Below, one piece after another: positions 9,196 through 18,237 of a DNA stretch of 64,000 nucleotides (position 1 is the first letter of the stretch; the number at the start of each line of letters is the position of its first letter). The DNA is from Cellvibrio polysaccharolyticus (GTDB lineage Bacteria > Pseudomonadota > Gammaproteobacteria > Pseudomonadales > Cellvibrionaceae). The position numbers and the translations under genes were made by a program. The stretch is taken from positions 2,418,001-2,482,000 of the forward strand of contig NZ_PRDL01000001.1 in assembly GCF_015182315.1 (NCBI RefSeq), read 5' to 3'. The notes beneath the pieces are model-generated. The model did no database searches. It was not told the DNA's origin and worked only from the letters and a program-made list of their open reading frames with translations.

Positions 9196-10158
9196 TCAGG
9201 GCTGCTTCACATCACTATCGAGTGATGCCAATGCCGTTGATGTTTTCACAACATCCTGTTGCAGGATGTTTTTAATTTTTGCCGCGTAACGCGGGTCGGT
9301 GGCGTAACCGGCCTGCTGCAAGGCTTCTGCATAACGCGAGGTATTTTCGCCCGCTTGCAATACCTGCTCGTAACGCGGGTTATTTCTCAGCAGGTTAATG
9401 TAGTCATTGAAACTTTCTTCATAACTGTTGTAACGACGGAATTCAGCACGTTGCTGACCCGGTAAACCGTTTTCGTATTCCAGCGTATTAACGCTGACCT
9501 TACCGCCCTGCCAACTGGAACCGGCTTTAATATTGAAAAGGTTGAAACTGTTTTCGCCGCGGCTGGTGTGAATAACATGTTTACCCCAACCGGTTTCCAA
9601 CGCGGCCTGCGCCAACAACACATCCGGGGTGGTATTCAATTCGGCCGCTGCTTTTTCGGCGTGAGGCTGCAACATGGCAATAAAGTCTTGTGGCGAATCT
9701 GCTGCGCTGGTCTTGCCACCACCGGCACTGGCGGTAATCACCGGCGCCGCCATAGGTGCAATAACAGGGCGACTGTAGATCGGGGGTGGCAATTCAGCGA
9801 GTTTTTGCGGCTGGGTTTCAACATTACCATGGGCTTGCTGCAATTGACGGTAGATAGCATCGCCCAAACCAAAGCCCTGGCCGCGGGTCAATTCCAAAGA
9901 CATTTGCTGATCGTACATTTGTTGGTGAAACTGCATTTCACTGCTGTTGAATATGCTGTCTTCACTGAACACTTCGTTGGCAGCGCGCATACTTTTCAGC
10001 ATTTGCTGCACGAATACCGCCTCGAACTGCCGCGCCACTTCACGCAGTGCAGCCGGGTCATCTTCCCGGCCTTTTTGCTTTACCTTATTCAGCGATGCCA
10101 GATCAACGAAGGCATCCTGGTTGCGGCTTAATATGGGGCTGTTATCAACGGGAATCAT
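9196..10158 (-). CDS. flgJ: FlgJ, rod cap and peptidoglycan hydrolase
   Basis: A 320-residue two-domain protein. The N-terminal half (about residues 30-105, with EVARQFEAVFVQQMLKSMR) is the rod-binding/rod-cap domain. The C-terminal half (about 160-310) is a glucosaminidase domain with the catalytic Glu in QAALETGWGKHV. It acts in the periplasm, opening the murein so that the rod can pass. Its ATG overlaps the flgI stop as TGATG, which indicates translational coupling. Confidence 0.95.
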   Translation of the reverse strand: MIPVDNSPILSRNQDAFVDLASLNKVKQKGREDDPAALREVARQFEAVFVQQMLKSMRAANEVFSEDSIFNSSEMQFHQQMYDQQMSLELTRGQGFGLGDAIYRQLQQAHGNVETQPQKLAELPPPIYSRPVIAPMAAPVITASAGGGKTSAADSPQDFIAMLQPHAEKAAAELNTTPDVLLAQAALETGWGKHVIHTSRGENSFNLFNIKAGSSWQGGKVSVNTLEYENGLPGQQRAEFRRYNSYEESFNDYINLLRNNPRYEQVLQAGENTSRYAEALQQAGYATDPRYAAKIKNILQQDVVKTSTALASLDSDVKQP

Positions 10159-11258
10159 CAGATCACCACCAACTCGGCTTTCAAGGCACCAGACTGTTTT
10201 AACGCTTCAAGAATCGCCATCAAATCACCCGGTGAAGCACCCACGGTATTTACCGAGCGAACGATATCTTCCAGCGTTGCACCCGGAGCAAATTTGAACA
10301 TAGGGTTGGTTTCTTCAGTAATCTCAATGCTGCTGTTAGGCACTACTACCGTGTTGCCTTCGCCAAACGCATTGGGTTGGCTGACCGTCAAACTTTCTGC
10401 GACTGAAACCGTCAGGCTGCCATGAGTAACCGCCACCGGTGATACCCGCACGTTCTGGCCCACTACAATGGTGCCGGTGCGCGAGTTAATGACAACGCGG
10501 GCGGCTTCGTCACCCGGGGTGACCTGAAGATTTTCCAGCAGAGAAATAAAATCTACACGGTGCGCCGGGTTTACCGGGCCGTCGACCATAATGGATACCG
10601 CATCAATAGGACGTGCAGTGTCCGGCCCCAACAAATCATTGATACTTTTGGCAACGCGATTGGCCGTTGTAAAATCAGCGCGGTGCAAATTGAAAATAAC
10701 CGGCTGACCTTCGGCAAACGACGTTTCTACCATACGCTCTACCATGGCACCGCCAGGAATGCGCCCTACACTTTGCACATTAACCTGAATACGCGAACCA
10801 TCAGCACCTTGCGCACCGAAACCGCCCACTACCAGGCTGCCCTGAGCAACCGCATACACATTGCCATCCAGACCTTTTAAGGGAGAAACCAGCAAAGTGC
10901 CGCCACGTAAACTTTTTGCATTACTCACCGATGACACGGTGATATCCAGTGTCTGGCCCGGCTTGGCAAAGGGTGGCAACTCGGCTTGAATCATCACCGC
11001 TGCCACGTTTTTCATTTGCATACGGGTTCCGGGCGGGATGGTGATGCCGAATTGTTTCAACATGCTGTTAAAAGATTGCGTGGTAAAAGGCGATTGCGTG
11101 GTCTGGTCACCGGTACCGTCCAGACCCACCACCAAGCCGTAACCAATTAACTGGTTGGAACGCACGCCCGCTACGCCGGCAATATCCTTAAGGCGCTCAG
11201 CCATTACCCAGGACGGCAGCATGAGCATTAACGCCAACAACAGGCCAATTTTTTTCAT
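10158..11258 (-). CDS. flgI: Flagellar P-ring protein FlgI
   Basis: A 366-residue protein with a Sec signal peptide (MKKIGLLLALMLMLPSWVMA), then the FlgI core: RLKDIAGVAGVRSNQLIGYG and LVVGLDGTGDQTTQSPFTTQ. It forms the periplasmic P ring around the rod. Its length matches E. coli FlgI (365). FlgA, encoded divergently at 20540, is the chaperone for its assembly. It lies 12 bases after flgH. Confidence 0.97.
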   Translation of the reverse strand: MKKIGLLLALMLMLPSWVMAERLKDIAGVAGVRSNQLIGYGLVVGLDGTGDQTTQSPFTTQSFNSMLKQFGITIPPGTRMQMKNVAAVMIQAELPPFAKPGQTLDITVSSVSNAKSLRGGTLLVSPLKGLDGNVYAVAQGSLVVGGFGAQGADGSRIQVNVQSVGRIPGGAMVERMVETSFAEGQPVIFNLHRADFTTANRVAKSINDLLGPDTARPIDAVSIMVDGPVNPAHRVDFISLLENLQVTPGDEAARVVINSRTGTIVVGQNVRVSPVAVTHGSLTVSVAESLTVSQPNAFGEGNTVVVPNSSIEITEETNPMFKFAPGATLEDIVRSVNTVGASPGDLMAILEALKQSGALKAELVVI

Positions 11259-11270
11259 GAGAGTAACTCC

Positions 11271-11960
11271 TTAAAAGGGCCAGTATTCGCTGTTGAAAAA
11301 TCGGGACAACCAACCCATGGATTGGGAATCTGCCAAAGCACCGGTGCCGCTGTAAGATATTTTGGCGTTCGCCAAACGGGTAGAAATAACGGTGTTATCC
11401 GGCGAAATATCATCCGGGCGAACGATGCCGCTAATACGAATAAATTCATCGCCGCGATTCAATGTCATCCATTTTTCGCCGCGCACAATCAGGTTACCGT
11501 TAGGCATTACGTCCGCCACGGTAACGGTGATGTTGCCTTGCAAGCTGTTGCTTTGATCAGCACCGGCATCACCGGAAAAATTTCGTGATTGCTGCAGCGC
11601 AGTTTCAAGGTCAGTAACGTTCGCGCCGAGCAAGGTGCCTGCGTTAAAATTCAGCTGGCTGTCTTTGGCTACGGATACACCGGAAGATTTGCGCGATACT
11701 GTGCGCTCACTCAGCGTTACGGTAATGATGTCGCCAATGCGCAACGCTTTGCGGTCATCAAATAAATTCAAACCATAAGAAGATTGATATAGCGAGCCGT
11801 CGGTGCGCTGCGGCACCGGCGCCATGGAAGAAACCACGGGCGCGTAATAAGGATCGTTAGGCATGGGCCGATGCGCCGACGAACAGGCCGTCAAAAAAAC
11901 GGCAACACCGACAGTAAACCCGCTCGCTAATACTCTGCTTACGATTGTTTTCATGGTCAT
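11271..11960 (-). CDS. flgH: Flagellar L-ring lipoprotein FlgH
   Basis: A 229-residue lipoprotein with a lipobox (LTAC, Cys at about residue 26) after a hydrophobic signal. The body contains LRIGDIITVTLSERTVSRKS and ends RFFNSEYWPF, as in other FlgH proteins. It forms the outer-membrane L ring. Two in-frame ATGs (11960 and 11954) are possible starts. Confidence 0.96.
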   Translation of the reverse strand: MTMKTIVSRVLASGFTVGVAVFLTACSSAHRPMPNDPYYAPVVSSMAPVPQRTDGSLYQSSYGLNLFDDRKALRIGDIITVTLSERTVSRKSSGVSVAKDSQLNFNAGTLLGANVTDLETALQQSRNFSGDAGADQSNSLQGNITVTVADVMPNGNLIVRGEKWMTLNRGDEFIRISGIVRPDDISPDNTVISTRLANAKISYSGTGALADSQSMGWLSRFFNSEYWPF

Positions 11961-11973
11961 GATCCGACAGCGA

Positions 11974-12762
11974 TTAAAGAGTCTGACTGATGTATTGCAA
12001 CATCTGGTCAGCTGTTGATACCACTTTGGAATTCAGTTCGTAGGCACGTTGGGTAGTGATCATATTCACCATCTCTTCAACGATATCCACGTTGGAACCT
12101 TCCAGCGCACCCTGCACCAATTTGCCCATACCATTTTCGTTAGGCGCACCTTGAATAGGGTTACCGCTGGCTACGGTTTCCAGAAATAAATTGCCGCCTA
12201 CTGCTTGCAAACCGGCCGGGTTGATAAAGTCAACCAGAGTCAGGTCACCCAACTGCTGTGGCTCAGCTTCTTCACCTTTGAAAAAAGCATTCACCACACC
12301 GTCAGTACTGACAGTAACGCGCACCGCGCCTTCGGGAATATTGATCGCCGGCTCAACCAGCAAGCCTTCATTGTTAACCAGCTGGCCTTCGCTATTGCGT
12401 TGAAACTGGCCATTACGAGTGTAAGCAACAGAACCATCCGGCTGCAGAATTTGAAAAAATCCGCGACCATCAATCGCCATATCCAGCGACTGTTCGGTAA
12501 TTTGCAAATTACCTTCGGTAAATTGTTTTTGCGTAGCAACCACTCTTACACCGGCACCCAATTGCAAGCCGGATGGCAGTTGTGTGTCTTGTGTGGTTTG
12601 CGCGCCGGGCTGACGCTGTACCTGATACAAAAGATCTTCAAAAATGGCGCGATCGCGCTTAAAACCGACTGTGCCTACGTTGGCGAGGTTGTTGGAAATG
12701 GTGGTCAGTTGCTTATCCTGAGCGGCCAGACCGGTTTTACTGACATAGAGTGCAGCGTGCAT
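11974..12762 (-). CDS. flgG: Flagellar distal rod protein FlgG
   Basis: A 262-residue protein starting MHAALYVSKTGLAAQDKQL with the flagellar rod signature NNLANVGTVGFKRDRAIFED. The C-terminal helix ends TADQMLQYISQTL. The open frame extends 24 codons further, into the end of flgF, but the ATG at 12762 has GAGGG at a proper distance and gives the family length (260 in E. coli). It forms the distal rod beneath the hook. Confidence 0.96.
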   Translation of the reverse strand: MHAALYVSKTGLAAQDKQLTTISNNLANVGTVGFKRDRAIFEDLLYQVQRQPGAQTTQDTQLPSGLQLGAGVRVVATQKQFTEGNLQITEQSLDMAIDGRGFFQILQPDGSVAYTRNGQFQRNSEGQLVNNEGLLVEPAINIPEGAVRVTVSTDGVVNAFFKGEEAEPQQLGDLTLVDFINPAGLQAVGGNLFLETVASGNPIQGAPNENGMGKLVQGALEGSNVDIVEEMVNMITTQRAYELNSKVVSTADQMLQYISQTL

Positions 12763-12784
12763 GATAAAACCCTCAAATGAAATA

Positions 12785-13528
12785 TCAGGATATTCTGAGT
12801 AACTGTGAAGATGCTTCAGAGTTTTGCTCAGCATCCTTCATTAATTTGACTTGCATTTCGTACTGCCGTGAGAGGCTCAATATTTCTGTAAAAGCACTCA
12901 CCGCATTCACATTACTGCCTTCCAGAAGACCGCTTACCAAACGCACTTCTGCCGCTGGCTGTGCATTCAAACCATCGCGCTGACGGAATAAACCGTCCTG
13001 ACCTTTTTCAATATTTTGCAGATCGGGATTCACCAGACGAATACGATCCAGCTCAACCATGGCTTCCGGTCCCTGGCCAATTGCCACAGCAGACAAGGTG
13101 CCATCGGCACCGACTTCCAGTTTTTCAAGCGGGGGCAAGGAAATTGGCCCGGCATTCCCCAGCACCGGCAAACCATTTCCGGTACGCAAAAAGCCGTTGG
13201 CATCAATGACCAGGTTGCCCGCGCGGGTATAAGCTTCGGTACCGTCATGACCGAGCACGGCGATAAAGCCGTTACCATTAATAGCAACGTCAAGATCCCG
13301 GCCGGTTTCATTCAAAGGGCCTTGCTCAAAGTCGCTGGTGGGTGATTCGGTGAGCGCATAAGCGCGAGTGGGGCTGCCTTCGCCGAAATAAACGGGCATG
13401 GAGCGCGCTTGCGCAAAGTCAGCGCGAAAACCGGTGGTATTGATATTGGCAAGATTATTGGAATGATTGGTTTGCGCCAGCATGTTGTGCCGGGCTCCCG
13501 TCATCGCGATATACAGCGCCTTATCCAT
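12785..13528 (-). CDS. flgF: Flagellar proximal rod protein FlgF
   Basis: A 247-residue rod protein (MDKALYIAMTGARHNMLAQT, then NHSNNLANINTTGFRADFAQ). The family Leu-x-Gly-Ser-Asn-Val-Asn motif is near residue 205. It is the first gene of the second flagellar operon, flgFGHIJKL, with a consensus sigma54 promoter about 50 bases upstream. Confidence 0.95.
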   Translation of the reverse strand: MDKALYIAMTGARHNMLAQTNHSNNLANINTTGFRADFAQARSMPVYFGEGSPTRAYALTESPTSDFEQGPLNETGRDLDVAINGNGFIAVLGHDGTEAYTRAGNLVIDANGFLRTGNGLPVLGNAGPISLPPLEKLEVGADGTLSAVAIGQGPEAMVELDRIRLVNPDLQNIEKGQDGLFRQRDGLNAQPAAEVRLVSGLLEGSNVNAVSAFTEILSLSRQYEMQVKLMKDAEQNSEASSQLLRIS

Positions 13529-13576
13529 TACCTTACTCCGCTATTTTTTTGGCAGTTTTGCCGTTAACGGAGTTAT

Positions 13577-13592
13577 TGCAAGGTCAGTGCCA
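13577..13592 (-). promoter_or_regulatory. Sigma54 promoter of flgFGHIJKL
   Basis: The minus strand reads TGGCAC-TGACC-TTGCA, which is a perfect -24/-12 element with GG and GC separated by 10 bases. The predicted start is near 13566, about 38 bases before the flgF ATG. Sigma54 (RpoN) control with a FleQ/FleR-type activator is the rule for these genes in Pseudomonas. Confidence 0.9.
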
Positions 13593-13714
13593 GATTGGAC
13601 GGGTTATAAATTTGAATTGGATAAAACTTCAAGCCATTGAATTAAATAGATTTTTTAATTAAATCCGGTTAGCGAAGAGGTATTGCAAAGGGACAAGGAA
13701 AGTAAAAGCAAGTC

Positions 13715-13746
13715 GGGCGGCAAACTGCTGCCGCTGTTTGCCGCCC
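13715..13746 (-). terminator. Hairpin after flgE, possible terminator
   Basis: A perfect 11-bp inverted repeat GGGCGGCAAAC / GTTTGCCGCCC with a 10-nt loop lies in the 304-base flgE-flgF gap. On the minus strand TTTT begins only about 8 bases after the stem, so termination may be partial. Apart from this hairpin and the flgF sigma54 promoter, the gap holds no gene. Confidence 0.5.
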
Positions 13747-13832
13747 GCAGGAAAAAGGAATTGAAGAGGAAATGCCAACTCACCAAGGGCGCAGCGCCTT
13801 ATAAAAAGCGCTGCATCACCGTGAGCTAAACA

Positions 13833-16181
13833 TTAACGCAAATTGATAATGGTTTGCGTGGTGGCGTTGGTGGTTTCGATGGTTTTCGCATTCGCCTGGA
13901 AGTTGCGCTGGGCAATAATCAGGTTCACCAACTGCTCGGACAAGTCTACGTTGGACTCTTCCAGCGTACCCGAGGATATATCACCCAGCGTACCAGCCCC
14001 CGGAACACCAATACCCGGATCACCACTCTCGTAGGTTTGTGCCCACATAGAACCGCCGACCGGCTTCAAGCCATCAAGGCTGTTGAAGTTGGCCAAAGCT
14101 ACCTGCCCCAATACCTGAGCCTCACCATTGGTAAAGCGGGCAAAAATAATACCATCCTTACCAACATCCAGCCCTGCCAAACGGCCTGTTGCATAACCGT
14201 TTTGTTGAGGGTTTCCTACATCAAATTTACCAGCAACCTGGGTTGAGCCATCCAGTTTGATTTCAAAGTTGGAACTTGCTGGAGGCTCACTCACTGGCAG
14301 AGTGCCACCTTGCAATACATTTAATGGCCCAAGAGCACCAACCGGTTCTCCATCAGTTCCCAATGGCATCCAGTTGGAAATCAAAATGGTATCGGTCAAT
14401 GCCGTATTCAGCGAACCATCCTGATTAAAATGAACGTTAAATGACGCCATGGTTGGCTCAAGATTTTGCGGCGGCAACAACGTGGGGTCCGGATCACCCA
14501 CATTTTGCCCATCCACCTGCACATACATTACCCAGTGATTGGCCGATGTAGAAGGATCTGCAGGATCATAAGGCTGCTTGACGAAATACTGTCGCATAGC
14601 ATGAGGGTTGCCCAAGCTGTCATAAATCTGTGCTGAAGTGGCTTCGTTGTAGGTGTTCTGATTTTTTGGATCGAATGCGTTAATGGGCACATCGGTAAAA
14701 GTGGCTGCAGTAATTGGTGCCATGATGTTGCCCACCGCCGGGTTGCTGGCCTCAACGCTATAACCCTGCCCCATCACGATATCAATTTTGCCCCCCACAA
14801 CCGCAGCATTGGTAAAGTCATTCAGTAATTGTGCGCCGGTACCCACACGACCAACCACTTCAACCGTACCTGCAGCGGCACCGGTGCCTGTATCGACAAA
14901 TGAAAATTTGAGGTCAGTACCAATATTGGAAACCAGATTAAGGTTACCATCCGTATCCAGGCTGGCACTAATGCCAGGCAAGTTGGAAGTGGTCAACGCA
15001 TTGATTTCGTTAGCCAGCCCTTCCATCGTGGTAGCGGAAAGGCGCACCCCATTCAACATCAAATTGCTGCTGCTGTTATCAAAGGTGGTAGAAAGCACTT
15101 TGGCATCGGTTCTTGCACTGGCGGTGATGCCCGCCATGGAATTCAGTTCAGAGGCGGTCTTGGCTGCCGACGCACCTTTGTCGCTATTAAAGGTAACAGT
15201 TGCACCGGTCGGCCCTTTGATTTGCAGCGCTTGCGGCAAATAGCCATTGTCCACCGCAGGAATACCCGCGGTTGAAGGCCCCGGGTTGGTAAATACGCCG
15301 GAGGCGTTACCCACACCAATCACCGAGTTAATACCAGTGGTCAAATCGCGAAGCTCAAGAGTGTTGGTCGCACTGTTTACCACCGCCTGAACATTCAACG
15401 GGGTGGTAGAACCGTAAATAGCACTATTAATCAAGCTCGCCATATCATTGAGCGAATTGGCCGTAGACGAGTTCAAATTGATCGTTATAGGGCCGCCATT
15501 GCCCGACGCCGGCTGTGAACCGTTTAAACTTAACTCAAACGAAGAAGGGCTGGTCGCAAAGTTGATAGGGACCGTAAAGCCACCCAGACTGCTGGTGGTG
15601 GTAGTCGCCTCTTTTAAACCATTCTGGGAAACGGCAATCGCCGCCCCTTCTGTAGAAAAACTTTTACCGGTACTCTCCAGCACCAGCTGGCGGGAATCCA
15701 GATTATAAGTACCGCTTAACAGCGTAGTTTGACGAGGCGCCTGAGTGGTTACATCAATGCGCAAGTCACCCATGATGCCGCTGATAACGCCATTGGCGTT
15801 GGCCGGGTAACCCTGTAGAACAGAATTATTGCCCGATACCACATAGCCTTCTTTATCCAGACCAAATGCCCCGGCACGGGTGTAAAGCTGCTCGCCGCCA
15901 TTCTTCACCACAAAAAAACCTTCGCCACTGATGGCAAGATCCAGCTCGCGGTTGGTGTGCCGCGTTGGGCCTTCGCTGAACAGCTGGCGAATGGTTTGCA
16001 AATTAACGCCGGAGCCAGGCGTATTGGCAGTTCCGCCCAACAGAGTACTACTGTAAACATCGCCAAACTCTGCACGCGATGTTTTAAATCCGACTGTACC
16101 GGCGTTGGCAACGTTGTTACCGGTCACCGACAAGTCAGCATTCGCGGCACGAAGACCACTAAGCGCAGTATTAAAAGACAT
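13833..16181 (-). CDS. flgE: Flagellar hook protein FlgE, enlarged
   Basis: The N-terminus MSFNTALSGLRAANADLSVT with NNVANAGTVGFKTSRAEFGD, and the C-terminus (SNVDLSEQLVNLIIAQRNFQ, then ANAKTIETTN), are diagnostic of FlgE. It polymerises into the hook, the universal joint of the flagellum. At 782 residues it is nearly twice E. coli FlgE (402). The insertion lies in the central domain (about residues 170-500), which is rich in Asn, Ser, Thr and Gly. It is the last gene of flgBCDE. Confidence 0.96.
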   Translation of the reverse strand: MSFNTALSGLRAANADLSVTGNNVANAGTVGFKTSRAEFGDVYSSTLLGGTANTPGSGVNLQTIRQLFSEGPTRHTNRELDLAISGEGFFVVKNGGEQLYTRAGAFGLDKEGYVVSGNNSVLQGYPANANGVISGIMGDLRIDVTTQAPRQTTLLSGTYNLDSRQLVLESTGKSFSTEGAAIAVSQNGLKEATTTTSSLGGFTVPINFATSPSSFELSLNGSQPASGNGGPITINLNSSTANSLNDMASLINSAIYGSTTPLNVQAVVNSATNTLELRDLTTGINSVIGVGNASGVFTNPGPSTAGIPAVDNGYLPQALQIKGPTGATVTFNSDKGASAAKTASELNSMAGITASARTDAKVLSTTFDNSSSNLMLNGVRLSATTMEGLANEINALTTSNLPGISASLDTDGNLNLVSNIGTDLKFSFVDTGTGAAAGTVEVVGRVGTGAQLLNDFTNAAVVGGKIDIVMGQGYSVEASNPAVGNIMAPITAATFTDVPINAFDPKNQNTYNEATSAQIYDSLGNPHAMRQYFVKQPYDPADPSTSANHWVMYVQVDGQNVGDPDPTLLPPQNLEPTMASFNVHFNQDGSLNTALTDTILISNWMPLGTDGEPVGALGPLNVLQGGTLPVSEPPASSNFEIKLDGSTQVAGKFDVGNPQQNGYATGRLAGLDVGKDGIIFARFTNGEAQVLGQVALANFNSLDGLKPVGGSMWAQTYESGDPGIGVPGAGTLGDISSGTLEESNVDLSEQLVNLIIAQRNFQANAKTIETTNATTQTIINLR

Positions 16182-16230
16182 GGCATGCTCCTGCTAGAAA
16201 TCGTTGGGTGTTACTTAAAAAAAATTTTGT

Positions 16231-16941
16231 TTAGTTAAACTGCTTAACATCGGCGATGTTAACCGGGCCAATACCCGCCAAGTTCAGCGTTAGGGAGCCA
16301 TCCGCACCCAGGGTTACGCTGTTAACATTGGCACTAAGCCCGGTGGCCAGTTGTTCGGTTTTTCCGCCCTGGGTTGCGTGTACTTCAAAACGGTACTCGC
16401 CAGCCGGTGCCATTTCTTCTGCAGCCCACTCGGACAATTCACCATTGATTTCCAGGTGTTTGCCGTCCCAACGGAATGTCATATCGCCAGACGCCATATT
16501 ACCTACCGGGTAGCGGCTAACCAGCGCGCCGGAACCATCGTAAATGCTGATGGATAAATCAGACGTTGACTGGGGAAGATTCACCGTCCCGGACACAATA
16601 CCTTCCGGCATCAGACGGCTGGACTCGGCAGGAACAGTAACCGAGCGCCCCACCAGCGACGAAGCTTGTAACGCCTGGTTGGACATAAAATTGTTACTGA
16701 AACTCTGGAAGTTGGTGTTCAAACGTTCCAGACCTTCTACCGAACTGAACTGCGCCAACTGCGCCACAAACTCGGTGTTATCTTGCGGACTCAAAGGGTC
16801 CTGGTTATTTAACTGGGCAATCATCAACTCAAGAAAAGCCGACTGACCGAGCTCGTTGCTCTTTTTTTCAGCGGTATTATTGTTGATATTCAGATGGCTC
16901 AAAATGTTGCCAGCAGAAGACGTTTCACCTACCTGACTCAT
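16231..16941 (-). CDS. flgD: Hook cap (scaffolding) protein FlgD
   Basis: A 236-residue protein with the FlgD core ELGQSAFLELMIAQLNNQDP and NTEFVAQLAQFSSVEGLERL at about residues 30-80. A FlgD Ig-like/tudor region follows, with FRWDGK near residue 160. FlgD caps the growing hook and is later replaced by FlgK. It lies between flgC and flgE. Confidence 0.95.
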   Translation of the reverse strand: MSQVGETSSAGNILSHLNINNNTAEKKSNELGQSAFLELMIAQLNNQDPLSPQDNTEFVAQLAQFSSVEGLERLNTNFQSFSNNFMSNQALQASSLVGRSVTVPAESSRLMPEGIVSGTVNLPQSTSDLSISIYDGSGALVSRYPVGNMASGDMTFRWDGKHLEINGELSEWAAEEMAPAGEYRFEVHATQGGKTEQLATGLSANVNSVTLGADGSLTLNLAGIGPVNIADVKQFN

Positions 16942-16952
16942 GATTTATCTCC

Positions 16953-17399
16953 TTACTGACCCAGGGTCAACACGCGTTGAACCATTTGTTTTGCAGAGTT
17001 CATGACTTCCACGTTCATCTGAAAAGAACGCGAAGCTGAAATCATATTGGTCATTTCCTCAACCACATTCACGTTCGGGTAAAACACATAACCTTCATCG
17101 TCAGCCATCGGATGGCTCGGCTCGTAACGGCGCTCCAGCGGCGCGTCACTCTCGACAATGCCCAACACCTCAACACCGGAACCGGCGGTATGATCAGACA
17201 TGCCGGGGTTGCCGAATAAGGCACCGCCCATGGCTTTTTCCTGAATCGCAGCAAACACCGGCTGACGATTGCGATAAACCTGATCGGCACTGGAGCTGGC
17301 CGCCTGAGCATTGGCAAGGTTACTGGCAGTTGTGTTGAGGCGCAGACTTTGCGCATTCATGCCAGACCCGGCGATATCAAAAATATTTCCCAGTGCCAT
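16953..17399 (-). CDS. flgC: Flagellar proximal rod protein FlgC
   Basis: A 148-residue rod protein (MALGNIFDIAGSGMNAQSLR, then LNTTASNLANAQ; C-terminus SARSFQMNVEVMNSAKQM-like). The open frame starts nine codons upstream; the ATG at 17399 gives the conserved N-terminus. It is the second gene of flgBCDE. Confidence 0.95.
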   Translation of the reverse strand: MALGNIFDIAGSGMNAQSLRLNTTASNLANAQAASSSADQVYRNRQPVFAAIQEKAMGGALFGNPGMSDHTAGSGVEVLGIVESDAPLERRYEPSHPMADDEGYVFYPNVNVVEEMTNMISASRSFQMNVEVMNSAKQMVQRVLTLGQ

Positions 17400-17445
17400 A
17401 TAAACTCCGATCAATAATTCAACCAAACAGCGTTAATTTTTCAGT

Positions 17446-17847
17446 TTATTCACCGCGCAACGCGCTGGTAAGGCCTTTGAACTTGCTGTTTAAAAAAGTA
17501 AAACTTGCCTGAAACTGCAGGGCATTTTTCATGTATTCGGCGTGCTCAATCTGATCTTCCACGGTGTTGCCATCGATGGAAGGCTGGTGCGGAACGCGAT
17601 ACAACATATCCGGGTTGGCATCAAAGCCCTGTGCATTCAGATGACGGTCGTTGGTGACCTGAACGGCAAAGGTTTCTTTGGTAGAACCGGTGGCACGGCT
17701 GAGCACCTGTTTGAAGTCCAGATCTTTTGCTTTGTAATTCGGGGTGTCCACGTTAGCCAGGTTATCCGCAAGGATAGAGGCGCGCTGCCCGCGTACATGC
17801 ATCGCTGATTCGTGAATACCGAGAGCATTGGCAAAGGAAATGGTCAT
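17446..17847 (-). CDS. flgB: Flagellar proximal rod protein FlgB
   Basis: A 133-residue rod protein with GIHESAMHVRGQRASILADN and NVDTPNYKAKDLDFKQVL. The ATG at 17847 follows AGGTAACC and fits the family length (138 in E. coli). Upstream in-frame codons (to 17898) would overlap the promoter and are rejected. It is the first gene of flgBCDE. Confidence 0.95.
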   Translation of the reverse strand: MTISFANALGIHESAMHVRGQRASILADNLANVDTPNYKAKDLDFKQVLSRATGSTKETFAVQVTNDRHLNAQGFDANPDMLYRVPHQPSIDGNTVEDQIEHAEYMKNALQFQASFTFLNSKFKGLTSALRGE

Positions 17848-17893
17848 GGTGGTTACCTGCGTTTTCCGTTTAAATGTTACGTGCAAGCAATAA

Positions 17894-17909
17894 AGCAATG
17901 CCTGTGCCA
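17894..17909 (-). promoter_or_regulatory. Sigma54 promoter of flgBCDE
   Basis: The minus strand reads TGGCAC-AGGCA-TTGCT, a perfect -24/-12 element. The predicted start is near 17883, 36 bases before the flgB ATG. A tandem 7-bp repeat lies about 155 bases upstream, the usual range for enhancer-binding sites. Confidence 0.9.
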
Positions 17910-18064
17910 GCTGCTATAATTTTTTACAACCCATTGATTTTATTGAAGTTTATGACATTAAAAATAATGAAAAAAATGCGGAGAGGAAAAGCGGCAATGC
18001 AGAGCGGCAAGCTTTTACCGCCTGCCAGCGAGCAAAAGATAACCACAGGCAAAGCGGCAAACGG

Positions 18065-18143
<79 letters not shown>

Positions 18144-18237
18144 ACTGTAGAGCAACGGAATCGAAAATGACGCCGCCGCAGAAAAAACAGGCAGTCAAAA
18201 CAAAAGAAGTTAAGACGGGGGGATGGAAAGCGGTACC

